Shown here in pieces: positions 35,271 through 46,910 of a DNA stretch of 64,000 nt (positions within the stretch are counted from its first letter, which is position 1; the number at the start of each line of letters is the position of its first letter). Source of the DNA: Theobroma cacao. Lineage: Eukaryota > Streptophyta > Magnoliopsida > Malvales > Malvaceae. The DNA lies in contig NC_030858.1 of NCBI RefSeq assembly GCF_000208745.1, positions 16,985,470-17,049,469 on the forward strand, written 5' to 3'. The notes below the pieces were generated by a model that saw only the letters and a list, made by a program, of their open reading frames with translations, was not told the DNA's origin and did no database searches. A program made the position numbers and the translations under genes.

Positions 35271-36668
35271 AAATATCAATATGCATCTGACACATATTTA
35301 TCTCAACACATTTATTTTAGAGTTTATATTTAATGCACTAATAGTGTTAACTTCTATGCACTACAAATGCACCAGGACACTCCTCATCATTAATAAGTAT
35401 AACATAAAAACTTATAGATTTTTAAAAATAAATATTTAAAAAATTAATAATTAATCTAATATAAAATAAAATATTTTTAGAATCACTCTTCCGTACTTCT
35501 CTCTCTTATTCTTGTTCTTCATCCACAAGTATCCAAATCAAAATCTTCTTTCACACAAATTAATTCATCCATTATCAATGAGAAACTGAGAATTTCTTTG
35601 TGGGCAAAATATTCAAGTTGCAATTTGAAATTATTTTCTGATTGAAGTATCAATTCAAGTTATAATTAATTGTTCCACCATCAACGAGCAAATTGATAAT
35701 CTTTTTCTTTAACAGAACAAAACGAGATTAACTTGACAAAATCCGAGATAAAAAGGCTTTTGTGTAGATGAAGCAATTATCTAGGAAGTCGAGAAATAAT
35801 GTTTTTGGTCGACATGAAAGCAAAAAGGGAGATAAACTTTGACAAAGGGGAAGAAAGAAAGTTTCTTTATGTCTAATCCTCAAACAAATCAATATTTTAA
35901 ACTTTAAATATTTTTCTTCGACTATCTTATTGCCCTTAAAGTTCTATAAATTTTGTTAAAATTATTTTTAATGAAAGAAGAAGAGAAGAAAATGATGGGA
36001 TTGAAGAAATTAAAAAATGAAAAACGAAGAAAAAAAAACCGGTTGAAAGGCAATTGGACAGAAAAAAAATTGTATTCATCTTTTTATATTTTTCTAAAAA
36101 TTTTTAATATTTAATTTTTAAAAATTATTAATATTTAATTTTGACTACGTGACATCATTTGACGGATGATGGCTTATAATATATAGAAATTATAAAAATT
36201 ATGCACCTCCAATACATGAATATAAATCCTTATTTTATTCATTTCGTATTTCTTTTTTCCATATTCAAAGAATGTATTTATTTAATAATTTATTTATTTA
36301 TTTTATAGTTTATAGGTTATTAAATGTTACTATATTTTGTTTTATCTATTAAAATATTAAAGTAAAAAAAAGGAAAAAATTAAGAAAAAAAATAACATGT
36401 GGAGAAGTAAATACGTTTAGAGAGGGATGCGTTTGAAATGTTAGACAAGGCTGCAAAATTAAATATATTGCTTTCTAAGTTTTCCTTTAAATTTTGAATC
36501 AATTATCACTCAATCTGTGAATCAAATGAATTCATGTCGTCTTCTTTCTTTGTGACCTAAGAGAAAGAAAAAAAATCCCCAAGGAAAGAACTCAACAATC
36601 AACACCATACAATTAGAAAATAAGCAAAGTGATAATAGATTGGACATTATTTTTGAAATACTGAAACG
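35271..36668. other. AT-rich intergenic sequence
   Basis: Many A/T runs and no convincing gene. A Ty-like flank is not evident. An open frame crossing 35170-35439 is part LTR and part AT-rich sequence and is not supported. Confidence 0.5.
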
Positions 36669-36917
36669 TCAAATTTCTATATCTATTGAAGGGAAGAGTC
36701 GATCTGATCTGGAGAGAGCAAGGACATCATCAGGATTTTGAGCTCCATCAGCAGCAGCATCAGATACGATTGTTTCGTTAATCACCACTTTAGCCATTGG
36801 ATCCGTCCCTGTTGTCTTCGTTGTGCTTTCAAAAGAAGCTGCAGCATCTTCCTTCGTCCTCTTGTCTCTAACTTCCTCTGCTTCCCCCTTTTCTCTTCTC
36901 TCTTTGTTGCTCTCCAT
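36669..36917 (-). CDS. Hypothetical hydrophilic protein, 82 residues
   Basis: The ATG at 36917 has a strong plant context (G at -3, G at +4). The 82-residue product has no Cys, Trp, Tyr or His and is rich in Glu, Lys, Asp, Thr and Ala. It starts with a charged stretch (NKERREKGEAEEVRDKR) and has an Ala/Asp-rich middle (SDAAADGAQ). This composition is like small LEA-type or other disordered plant proteins. The region is more GC-rich than its surroundings. An ABRE-like ACGTGGC lies at 36986-36992, about 70 bp upstream, and another ACGTG-type core at 37032-37036. I do not recognise a family; it could also be exon 1 of a larger gene or a chance frame. Function not assigned. Confidence 0.4.
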   Translation of the reverse strand: MESNKERREKGEAEEVRDKRTKEDAAASFESTTKTTGTDPMAKVVINETIVSDAAADGAQNPDDVLALSRSDRLFPSIDIEI

Positions 36918-36985
36918 TTCCCTTCTCTACATCTCCCGCCGGCCAGCCTAACTGTTCTAAAATTATAGGACTGAGAAACAATAAA

Positions 36986-36992
36986 ACGTGGC
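36986..36992. promoter_or_regulatory. ABRE-like ACGTGGC element
   Basis: ACGTGGC is the core bound by bZIP factors in abscisic-acid-responsive plant promoters. Its closeness to the start of the 36669-36917 frame suggests a promoter, but no TATA box is clear. Confidence 0.35.
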
Positions 36993-37036
36993 ACCCTTCT
37001 CTCATGCAAAGATGCTGGAATGGACGCGTAACACGT

Positions 37037-38640
37037 TTTTGGCTCTTCCGCAGCGGGGCACAACTGCCAACGCCATCATAAGGCCGAGGTTTTGAGTCTT
37101 ATGGATTAATTATCTAGAAAACGATTCGTAACCCAGAAAAACTCTTTTAATTGTGAATTTATATTTAATGCGTTGACAGTGTAATAGAAACAGTCAGTCT
37201 ATCAAAATGTATCATCTCATTAACGAAGGAAAATAAAATTTTTTTATATTTTAAATTAAATATTAAAAAGTTTATAATGATTAATTAACCAATAAATAAA
37301 ATATTTTCATTTTTTTTATCTCTCTCCATCATCGTTCTTTTTCTTGTTTTCTTACCTCTTTCTAACTTTATCATTCTCTTCTTCTTCTAATAAAATTAGG
37401 TTTTACAAAATTTTGTAATTTCAAGAGCAATTTTTATATTCTTTTCTTATTCTTCTTAAACCTTAAAAGGAGAGATGAAGGAAACAAATTCAAATAAAGA
37501 AATGTTATTAGCAGAATCTTATAAGTCAACAATTTTGTTTCTAAATAACAAGATTAAGTATAAAATTGTTCTCCTTCTACAGGCATTAGGGTTTTTTTTT
37601 TCATTGAATATAATCATAAAACTCTAAATTCCTATCAAAACTAAAATTCGTTTGAAGTGTTAATTAACCATTTTACTAAAATCTAAAATGCTAATAAGTT
37701 TAAATTTGAGATGTTAAATCAAATTACATATTTTTTGGTATTTGAACCAAAATCATTGTTCAGCATTTGTTACATAACCATTTTAATTTTTAACTAAACT
37801 CCACATTTTTAAGATTTCAAATGAAAATCAATCAATTTTTAATACGATATTACTAACTATTTTAGAAAAGGCTTCAAAATCAACGTATTTGGGAGAAAGT
37901 GAATTCCTTTGCAACACGACGGCAAAGAGAGGTGGGATATGGCTTCTAGGAAAAGAAAATTTTTTTGCTTAATCATGTTACTTAGAAGCAAAATAATTGA
38001 CTTAATAAGATTCTACTAATGAGATTTATTTATTTAAATCTTATTTCCTCAATCTTCTTTTTTGAAAAGTATGTTTGCTCAATCTCTTTTAGAGTTTCAA
38101 AAGAATAAGAAAATAATATACAAATTACTCTTATGAGGGGGCCATTAAAAGAATATATTAAAAATTTTAAAACTTGTGGCCCCCAAAACTAAATGAGGCT
38201 CCGCGCGCCTGCAAGCAATGAGCTGAAAACAAGTTTTCTTTTTACTGGTTTTTCATGCTCCGTTTTACAGTTCATACAATATTTGCAGCTTTAGTTGCTG
38301 CATGTTAACAAAATTGAATCACAACAGTTCCTACCAATTAATTCATTTGAAGTTTTTGCGTCTTAGAATAATGTCCCAGAGGACATAAAATCTGCTAGGC
38401 AAAAGAACGATACATCAAATCTTCAAAGATGAAACAATTCATGGAAAGAGATCAATACTCGAAGTCCTTGTGTAGGCATTAATTAGACTGAAAATAAAAA
38501 ATTTCCATTAAATGTAAGTATTTCCTTGTCAACTAAGGTATATGACATAGTTGTATCTAAAATGAATTGAAAATAATTAAATATGTGCTGGAAAATGACT
38601 CGAGCAAGACTTTGAGGTTAGATTGAGGAAATTTTTTTAA
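37037..38640. other. Intergenic sequence upstream of the UGT gene
   Basis: AT-rich and without a gene. About 38135-38210 contains 'gggggccatt...ttgtggcccccaaaac...gaggctccgcgcgcctgc', text typical of a short dispersed transposon relic. Confidence 0.4.
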
Positions 38641-38649
38641 AAAGATGAT

Positions 38650-38684
38650 AGTCAAATAGCTAGCAATATTAGATAGATAGTCAA
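38650..38684. promoter_or_regulatory. Pair of W-box-like sites upstream of the UGT gene
   Basis: The phrase 'gatagtcaaata' occurs twice, with AGTCAA at 38650-38655 and 38679-38684 (TTGACT on the minus strand), 29 bp apart and about 150-180 bp before the TATA box. TTGACY is the WRKY binding core. Several UGT73 genes are defence- or salicylate-induced, which makes WRKY control plausible, but this is inference from motifs. Confidence 0.35.
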
Positions 38685-38828
38685 ATAAATGTGATAATGT
38701 GAGGTCTAGAGCACCTCCCAAGTCATTACTTGCACGTTAAGGCTAGTTTAAGCACAAAAACAGTCGACTTAGAGGAAATTACTAAGGAGCAACTATGAGT
38801 CTGACTTTTTCTCATCATATGAAGTGTC

Positions 38829-38835
38829 TATAAAT
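38829..38835 (+). promoter_or_regulatory. TATA box of the UGT gene
   Basis: TATAAAT, 121 bp before the ATG. A start about 30 bp downstream gives a 5' leader near 95 nt. Confidence 0.65.
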
Positions 38836-38955
38836 TAGAAACCTAGGCTATCGAGTTTTCAATAATCAGCTTTTCATTTCTCCCTGTATCATATCCTTCT
38901 AGCGTTCCACATTTCAGCCATCAAATTGGCCTCCTTAAATTTCCTACAAAGCTAA

Positions 38956-40419
38956 ATGGACTCAAAACCACATCGCCTTCATATCTTGTTCTTTCCACAC
39001 TTGGCTTATGGACATTTGATCCCAACGATGGACATGGCTAGACTATTTGCAAGGCAAGGTGTGAAAGCCACCATTGTCACCACTCAACTTAATGCTCCTT
39101 TGTTCTCTCAAATAATTGAAAGAGAAAGGAAGTTGGGTGTTGAGATCGATATTCGAATAATAAAGTTCCCTTCCATGGATGCTGGCCTGCCCGACGGATG
39201 TGAGAACATAAGTTCCATTACTTCACAAGAAATGGGCCTTAAATTCATCAAGGCTCTTAGCTTGCTTCAACAACCCCTTCAACAAATGCTTCAAGACTGC
39301 CACCCCAATTGCCTGGTGGCAGATGCAATGTTTCCATGGGCCACAGAAGTTGCAGGGAAGCTGAAGATTCCAAGGCTAGTTTTTCATGGGACAAGCTATT
39401 TTGCCCTCAGTGTCGTTGATAGCTTACTGCGCTATGAGCCTCAGAAAAATATAACATCTGATTATCAACCCTTTGAAGTGCCTGGAATTCCAGACAAGAT
39501 AAAGATGACAAGACTGCAACAACCAGTTGAACTTAGAGAATCAAGTGTGTATGATGAAATAAAAAAGTTGATGAATCAAGCCTTCGAATCTGAGATTACA
39601 AGCTACGGAGCTGTCATGAACAGTTTTCAAGAGCTGGAACCAGCTTATGTAGAACACTACAAGAAGGTTATGAGAAGAAAGACATGGCACATAGGCCCAC
39701 TTTCTCTCTGCAACAGCAACACAGACGATAAAGCAGAAAGAGGAAATGCTGCCTCAGTTGACACAATTGAGTGCTTAAGATGGCTAGACTCAAAGAAACA
39801 CAAATCAGTTCTCTATATATGTTTTGGAAGTGTGTCCTGGTTTTCAGCTGCTCAGCTTTATGAGATTGCTATGGGTCTGGAAGCTTCTGGACAGGATTTC
39901 ATTTGGGTTGTAAGGAAGGTGAATAACGAAGGCAAAGAAGAGTGGTTACCGGAAGGATTTGAAGAACGGATGGAAGGGAGGGGTTTGATTATAAGGGGAT
40001 GGGCACCTCAAGTTCTGATTCTTGATCATGAAGCTATAGGAGGCTTTATGACTCATTGTGGATGGAATTCGACACTGGAGAGTATCACTGCTGGAGTGCC
40101 AATGGTCACATGGCCACTTAGTAATGAGCAGTTCTGTAATGAAAGGCTCGTAACAGAGATACTAAGAATAGGGGTTGGAGTTGGAGCCCAAGAATGGTGT
40201 AGATGGATGGAAGATAAGAAGTTCTTAGTGATAAAAGAAAACATAACAAAGGCAGTGACTCAGCTGATGGTTGGTGAAGAAGCTAATGAAATAAGAAACA
40301 GAGCAAGTGCACTGAAAGAGATGGCAAAGAGGGCTGTTGAAGAAGGTGGGTCGTCTCACTCTGATTTGAACGCTTTGTTAGATGAATTGAGATTGAAGAG
40401 CCCTCGAGTAGAGCAATGA
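38956..40419 (+). CDS. UDP-glycosyltransferase, UGT73 type (scopoletin glucosyltransferase-like)
   Basis: A complete single-exon frame of 487 residues, the normal length for a plant family-1 (GT1) UGT. The N-terminal acceptor domain has the catalytic His at H20 (HLAYGHLIP) and the partner Asp at D123 (VADAMFPWA). The C-terminal donor domain holds a full 44-residue PSPG box from W349 to Q392 with HCGWNS at 367-372, E375 and the closing Gln that usually favours UDP-glucose. Blocks such as WHIGPLSLCN, DKAERG, ECLRWLDSKK and LPEGFEERM are those of UGT73 enzymes acting on scopoletin and other phenylpropanoids or flavonoids. No signal peptide or membrane anchor, so cytosolic. The end of the PSPG box reads WPLSNEQF where close relatives usually have WP.FAEQF. 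The aglycone cannot be read from sequence. No frameshift or stop; it appears functional. Confidence 0.95.
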   Translation: MDSKPHRLHILFFPHLAYGHLIPTMDMARLFARQGVKATIVTTQLNAPLFSQIIERERKLGVEIDIRIIKFPSMDAGLPDGCENISSITSQEMGLKFIKALSLLQQPLQQMLQDCHPNCLVADAMFPWATEVAGKLKIPRLVFHGTSYFALSVVDSLLRYEPQKNITSDYQPFEVPGIPDKIKMTRLQQPVELRESSVYDEIKKLMNQAFESEITSYGAVMNSFQELEPAYVEHYKKVMRRKTWHIGPLSLCNSNTDDKAERGNAASVDTIECLRWLDSKKHKSVLYICFGSVSWFSAAQLYEIAMGLEASGQDFIWVVRKVNNEGKEEWLPEGFEERMEGRGLIIRGWAPQVLILDHEAIGGFMTHCGWNSTLESITAGVPMVTWPLSNEQFCNERLVTEILRIGVGVGAQEWCRWMEDKKFLVIKENITKAVTQLMVGEEANEIRNRASALKEMAKRAVEEGGSSHSDLNALLDELRLKSPRVEQ

Positions 40420-40486
40420 GAAATCCATTAAAGAAAGACTAAAGACAACAAGAAGTTCATGCCTCAAGCTCAAGATATTGTATGAA

Positions 40487-40492
40487 AATAAA
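40487..40492 (+). terminator. Poly(A) signal of the UGT gene
   Basis: AATAAA 68 bases past the stop codon in an A/T-rich context. Confidence 0.6.
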
Positions 40493-41130
40493 TAATGATA
40501 AAGAATTCCACAAACCTTGTCCTTGTATTTCTTTTTAGTTTTCCTCACTTTTGTTTTTCCTTGATGAGCAAAGTTAAGAAATTTTCAATTATTTGTTGTT
40601 CCAAGCGATCCGCACTAAGACTATTACTCTTAGTTCCAGTTCTAACTAACTTAAAATATAAAAAAGAAGAAATTGTGAAAAATAACTCTCTTCATAAACT
40701 CAAATAAAAAATAACCCTAATAATAATTTAATTGTTTTTATTCAAATTTTGACATAACTTGACAACAATGCCCTTTAAACAATTTCAGGCAAAGTAAATG
40801 ATCTCGATTTTGTCTATTTCGTCAGCCAAAAGAAAAATTCTAAAATTACTATTTATTTGGGCATCCAACACTCTCTTGCCATCCTCATTTCTGTCACTTA
40901 CAAAATATTGTTTATCTCGCCATCTAGCTCTCTCTCACAATCCAAAAGAGTAAAGATGACATCAAGGTATATGTTTTGGGTTATTGGGTTTATTGGTTTA
41001 TATTCATAGAATAGAATCCCAAAGTCAAGGAGTTGAAATTGATTAGATATATCTGTAAATTAAAGATCTATATGACCTTGGCAATGTAAATCTAGCTGTT
41101 GTGGGTAGGCAAATCAATTAGTTATTAAGC
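40493..41130. other. Downstream intergenic sequence to the MULE repeat array
   Basis: Nothing coding is seen. A Mutator-like terminal inverted repeat may begin in this stretch but I could not fix it. Confidence 0.4.
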
Positions 41131-41396
41131 ATTACATTACTAGTTTTTAAGTATTAAGTCCCTAGTTTCTAAAGAGAGGAGAAAGAAATGTTTTTAGGCA
41201 TTGCGTTAGTAGTTTGTAGGTATTGCAAGATTGGTATTTAGGCATTGCGTCACTAGTTTGTAGGCATTGCCAGACTGGTATTTAGGCATCGCATGACTTA
41301 AGTATTGCAAGATTGGCTTTTAGGTATTGCGTGACTAGTTTTTAGGCATTACGTGATTGGTTTTTAGGCATTACGTGACTGGATTGTAGGGATTTG
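41131..41396 (+). repeat. MULE left sub-terminal array
   Basis: About eleven diverged units of 18-24 bp built on 'taggcattgcgtgactagtt'. The array stops at 41396 where the LTR pair is inserted and resumes at 44519. Confidence 0.8.
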
Positions 41397-42821
41397 TGTC
41401 AGTTATAATCCTACTACGCAAGTATACGTATCGAATATATAGTATATTAGCAAGCAGGGTATCGATCCCATAGGGAATTGATCTAAAATTTTACTAAGTA
41501 CTAAAATTAGAACAATTTAATCTTATCCAAATAATCAAAATTAAATAATTAATTAAAACTAAAATTAAAACCAGCAAGAAAAATCAAAATAATAACTTGA
41601 GAAAATATCAAACAAGCCTAGGATTACAATATCCCTCACACTTCATCTAAATCTTACCTCTCTTACTTAACTTATTTCAATGGGTTGAATTGCTAATCTA
41701 GAGTCTTAAATTATTTATAAAGGTCTCCCGACTCAACCTATAAAAATATCTATTTTAACCAAAACACTATATCCCTATGTGATTTGAAATTAAAACAGAC
41801 TCATTAAGTTCAGGCTCTAATTTGGCTACATACGGCCTATAGGTATATCCCTATCCTATACGCAAATTAATTAATTTGATCATATGCTATCCCAATTTTA
41901 GTCTACTCTAAACTCCCTTTCTCAAGTTTGTTTAGGTTCCTAAATCAATTTAATTGGTAGCCAAGCAATTAAAAGCATTAAGAACAAATTAGAATAAACA
42001 ATTCAAATCCCATTGAAAATAATTAAGAAAGAGATTTAAAAACTTAGACTACATGTGAGTTCAATTGCAATCCTAGAAAAAGAAATTTAGCTACTCATAA
42101 TCGCAAAATAAAATAACATTATATAAAATTTAACCATTGAAAGTATCAAGAACAATAAAAACTAAGAAATAAAACAAAACAATATTTGTCGTCTTAATCT
42201 CCAAGTTTCACCTCAACTTCTAGTTCTTGAATCTCCCAAAAGTTCTTCTCTTTTAATGTTGCTAAACATATCCTATTTATACTAATAAACTTAACCTAAA
42301 GTTCCTTAAGCTGACCTAGTGTTTAATTGGGCTTAAAAGTATACTAAAAGGCCCAAAAATCAATTATCAATCTTTACAATTTTCCATTCCCGGCACAGTA
42401 CATCTAGTCATTTTCCGACGCGATTTTCTCTATCTTCAAGGCAGAACTGGGCAAAGTGATCTTCATGAAAGTTGTAGCTCTGTCTCTTAGCTTTCCACTG
42501 GTTTATGAATCACATCATATGGAGATCTGTAGCTTGAGATATGGTCAAAATACTGAAGTATATGCAAGCAGATTCTAGGTCTGTCTACACCTTACTTTTC
42601 AAAATTAAGCCCAATCACTTTTATTCCTACAAAAAAAAATATAAAAACTAATAAATAATAACTAAATTAACATGAATAACATAAAATTAAAATAACTAAC
42701 TTAAAAGTAACCTAATTATAAAAACAACTAAAAATAAATAAATTATAATTAAAAATTGAGAACTTAGCTGATATTTAATAATAAAATTGAAATAAAATAA
42801 TTCTATAAAATAGAATTATCA
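41397..42821 (-). repeat. Athila-family LTR, left arm of an inverted pair
   Basis: On the minus strand it starts TGATAATTCTATTTTATAG (42821) and ends near TGTGTC at 41397. It matches the other Athila LTRs through the middle ('gcaagtatacgtatcgaa', 'tttactaagtactaaaat', 'cacttcatctaa') but its last ~28 bases differ from the CAACAACA ending of the rest. Length 1425 bp. Confidence 0.8.
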
Positions 42822-42824
42822 ATT

Positions 42825-44518
42825 TGATAACTTTATTATATAGAGTTATTTTGACATATTTTTTGGGCTTAAGTAGCTAGATCTTTGAGATTTTAGATTC
42901 GGATTTTAGCATTTTGGGTGTTTTTCTAGTTTAAGTTTGATTACATGTTGAGTAATTAATTTAAGTTATTTAATTAATTTTATGTCATTTTATTTTAAAT
43001 TACATTAAGAGTAGTTATTGTTGATTTCTCTTATTGTTATTGTAGGAAATTTGATGTAAAAAGCTCATTTTATGAAAATCTGTGCAAGTATGGTGATGAC
43101 TTTATTTGTTTATGTTTCAATATTTTGACAATATCTCTCTATAAAGAACTCCAAATGAGGTGATTTTTTGACCACTAGAACGATAAGAGGAAGGACTATA
43201 ACTTTGATGTTTACCACTTCATCCAGTTCTCATTGAATGGTGGTCAAACTCCTTGTCGAATTTGGAGCACTGCAGCACTCTGCATGGACTAAACATGATG
43301 TGGTATTTGGTCATATCTTTCACTCTAGAAGTTCAATTGATACTATTTTCGAGCCATTAGAAATTTAAGAGGGAGCGATACAACTTTCATGTTTACCACG
43401 TTGCCCAGTTCGGCTAGGAATAAGGCTAAAATCATGTCACAAAATGAAGCAGTGCAATAGAGACAACATAAGATAGAAGCACCATAGTGCCATCCGAGAG
43501 CAAGTCGCCATGGCACCTGACGACTTAGCAAAAATCTATTTTTGACGGGATTTTGTAAATTGGGATTTTGTAAACTAAGGCTTTTGGTGCCTATTTAAAT
43601 GGCTTTTTTCAAAGGTTTTGAGAGGAGGAGGTAGCAAGCAACTACTCTAGAGTTAAGGAGCCAAGAACAAAGCAAGAAAACAAGAGAATTTGAGAGAGAA
43701 TTGAGATTGCAAAGCTTCAACACTTAGTTTCTTTCTCTATTTTTGTGTTTCTCTTATTTTCTTTAACTTGGATTCATGGTTAAATTTCTTTGGATATTGT
43801 TTTTATTAGATGTTATAAGCTAAACTATTTTTCTAGGACTGTGATGGATCTCAACATAGAGTATGATATTAGTTTCTCTTTTATTTACTATGAATGGGTA
43901 TAGTTTTGCTTATTCAAATATGTTCTTAATGCTTTTGATTGCTTGGCCAACAATTAATTAATTTGTGAATATAATTGAGACTCAATAGAGTGATTTTAGA
44001 TTGGACTAAGGTTTGAATAGTGTATGTTCATGTCACTTAGGTGATATGATTTGTGATTTGGGTAGACATATGCCAATTGCCATACATAGCCAAATTAGGA
44101 CACTAGCTTAATGAACCTTATTTAATTGATTCTTGTAGACATATAGTGACCCAATTAAGTTAGGTATTTGTGCAAGCATCTCGATGGAGACTTATATATA
44201 GCTTTGGATTCTTGGTTAGTACAACCACCCATGAATGTAAATAATAAGAGAAGTTGGTATCAGATGAAGTGTTGAATGAACCCATAATCTTAGGTTTTAG
44301 TCTATTGCCTTTTCCAAGTAATTTTATTTTCTATTAGTTAATTTAGTGTTTATTTTAATTAATGTTTTAAAAATTTTAGTTACTTAAATAAGATTAATTT
44401 GTCATAAATTTTAGTATTTAGTAAAGATTTAGGAACAAATGCCCGTGGAAACGATACTTTACTTCATCACTATATTACTTGTTCGATATGTATACTTGCA
44501 TGTGCAAAATCAACAACA
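42825..44518 (+). repeat. Athila-family LTR, right arm of an inverted pair
   Basis: Starts TGATAACTTTATTATATAG (42825) and ends CAAAATCAACAACA (44518), length 1694 bp. Only 3 bases (ATT) separate its U3 end from the U3 end of the left arm. GGATT flanks the whole pair (41392-41396 and 44519-44523). No internal Athila sequence lies between the two LTRs. Confidence 0.85.
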
Positions 44519-44670
44519 GGATTGCGTGAATGATTTTTAGGCATTGTGTGACTAAGTTGTAGGGATTGCATGACTAGGTTGTAGGGATTGCGGGACTAAT
44601 TTGATGGCGCAAAATGACTAGTTTGTTAGGCACTACATGACTAATTTGTTAGGCATTATGTTACAAATTG
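44519..44670 (+). repeat. MULE left array, continued
   Basis: Units such as 'tagggattgcatgactaggttg' continue the array from 41396. About seven units, then a unique AT-rich stretch leads into the transposase start. Confidence 0.75.
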
Positions 44671-44749
44671 ATTGAAGCTTATGATTACACATGTTTGTTT
44701 TGATAAATTGATTGATTGTGACACTTATTTTTTGTTAAATTTCAGTAGT

Positions 44750-45962
44750 ATGCCAAATATGAAGCTTATGATTACGTACAGTGGTCATTAGGTTGATGAC
44801 ACTTACAAGAGTAGTGAGACACGTGTGAGGGGTGTTGGGAGTGATTTGTCATTTTTGGGCTTGATGAAGTTGGTTAAATATGTTGTTAGAGTAAACTCAC
44901 AAAATCACAAAATCGAGCTACATGCATTGCTCAATCATGTCGCAAGGGTTTCACGCTTAGTTATCAGTGATGATGAAGATTTAGCAAGTATATTGCAAGA
45001 TGAGAAGGCAATTATAGTATTTGTGACAATTAAGGAACGAAATGCAAATGTTATGCCACATGAACAAAGTGTCCTACATAGTAATCACCTAAATCAGAAT
45101 TATACTACTTCAAACATACCACACCATGCATTCCTTAACGAACAACAATAGCAATCACCATTGATGTATGCACATGAGTTTGAGTAGCCCAACACATACA
45201 TGAGGTGTCTGCAAATGCTGTCTCCACAATTTCGATTAAAATATGCATCAATCGAAATACTTTGTTCTTGCCAACAAATGCAACCATCGCTTAGGAATAC
45301 AGTGGGTCTATTGCCATTTGCAAACAACATTGTGATGGTCATGAGTGATGACGTTGCATCTGATTAGATATTTAATGATTGTGAAGAAACTGACATTGCT
45401 CATTGGAATGGTTAAATGGAAGATGATTGTGCAGACGATTACATTGTCAGGCATGATGACTGTTTAGAGGAGGACAAGTGTGAGAACAAGGACATTCCAG
45501 AATGCAATCATGCAAATGGTAGTATAGAACAAGCCACAACTATTGCGTTAGAAGATGTTCAGTGCAATGACCATGCCATAACTATTATCTTAGAAGATGT
45601 TGAGTGTAATGACCCTATTTACGACAACCCCATCATTGGTGACAATGGGATTCATTCACCCGATGATCGTGATCAGGAACGGGGTAAATGCAAGGGTATC
45701 TTGTCAATGGATTATTCCGAGGGCAAATATGATATCTTTCCAAACAGTTGCGATCGAAAAGTCTAGATAAAGCAATGACCACTTATATCGTGGAAAAGTG
45801 TTTCCATCCTAGGCCAAATTGAAACGAGCTTTGAGCATGTTGGCACTAAAAAAGTATTTTGAGATTAGAGTTAAAAAGTCATGTCTTGCTCATTTTGAGG
45901 TTACTTGTAAAGACTAGGTATGCAAGCTCGTTACGCATGCAATAAAGTTGCCTAAGGGAGAT
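44750..45962 (+). pseudogene. MULE transposase (mudrA-like) N-terminal part, broken
   Basis: ATG at 44750, just after 'aaatttcag', which looks like the acceptor of a 5'-leader intron. The frame MPNMKLMITYSG, then RGVGSDLSFLGLMKLV and NSQNHKIELHALLNH, is the usual N-terminus of plant MULE transposases, followed by an acidic Asp/Glu/Asn-rich linker (45416-45766) in the same frame with in-frame stops at 44789, 45149, 45364 and others. A frameshift near 45770-45790 precedes KLKRALSMLALKKYFEIRVKKSC, the start of the MuDR DNA-binding region, which stops at the LTR junction (45963). The catalytic DDE domain and SWIM zinc finger are absent. Dead. Confidence 0.8.
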
Positions 45963-46599
45963 TGTCACGACCCAATTTTTGGGCCATGACAGGCTCATGG
46001 GCCCAATGGACGTAGCCCACTAAGTCCAAGCAAGCTTATTTATATGACCTATTCATCATTCCGTCAAAAGTTGCTAAAGTCACATTTCATAATTCCAATT
46101 CAAAATAATGCTAACCATTGCCAATTCATAGTGGCATTACCAATCAAAATATACATATATCGTCTAAAACATACATCTTAATAATTTACATTGGGTTTGT
46201 CTATACACAACAAAAGGGATACTCGACTTCCAACAGAGAGACCTAGTTGAAAGTACAGCTATTGAATGCCGAGATACCTACTAAGGAGACGAATCTACGA
46301 GGACACCTCGACCTAGTTACTGACTGCCTCCTGATCTAAAAACATGAAGTTGAAAACAGTGAGTATAAACCCAGTGAGTAAACAAAGGAAAGGAACAAGC
46401 AAAAAATAAGAAAATTTTAAGAAATCATGATGCACTTATTTTCAAAAACAATGCAATTTAGTTTAATTCTTGTTAAAACCCCTCATTTAAACCCTTAATT
46501 GGTTAATCACTTGATGATGAAGAATCCATACATAACAAAGAATTTGAAGAGTGAAAACTTTAGTAGCATTCAAGCAAGTCAAGTGAAATGGCGGGTCCT

Positions 46600-46910
46600 C
46601 GCTGCAGCAGAAAGGCATTCTCGCTGCAACGAGAATGAATTCTCGCTATAACAAAATTTAGCTCAAATTATCAACTGGCCGAGGGTTTCTCAATTGGCTG
46701 AGGGTTTCTCACTAAAACCCCTCATTTCAAACTTAATTAATTAATTCCTTGATGTTGGAAGTCCATGATCAACTATGGTGCTAAAGAAGTGGAAAATAGG
46801 GCAGCAACCAAACAAGCTAACAAGCATAACAGAAGGTTTCTCGCTGTAGCGAGTTACAGGGCTGCAGCGAGCCTCCCAACTTGAGAATTTCTCGCTGCAG
46901 TGAGAAACAG
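46600..46910 (-). repeat. TCGCTGCAGCGA palindrome array, second copy
   Basis: Copies or variants at about 46600, 46620, 46643, 46844, 46862 and 46892. Two copies of 'cgagggtttctca' (46680-46715) match a similar pair at 33130-33155 in the relative. Confidence 0.8.

Noticed and set aside
36738..37063. Plus and minus frames overlapping the 82-residue candidate
   Set aside because: Other frames of the same GC-richer patch; they are less well composed and lack a good start context.
40053..40244. 63-codon minus frame inside the UGT gene
   Set aside because: Antisense shadow of the PSPG region.
41397..44518. Reading the inverted pair as a foldback DNA transposon
   Set aside because: Both arms match Athila LTRs adjoining real Athila coding regions elsewhere in the window, and the ends are TG...CA with a 5-bp duplication.
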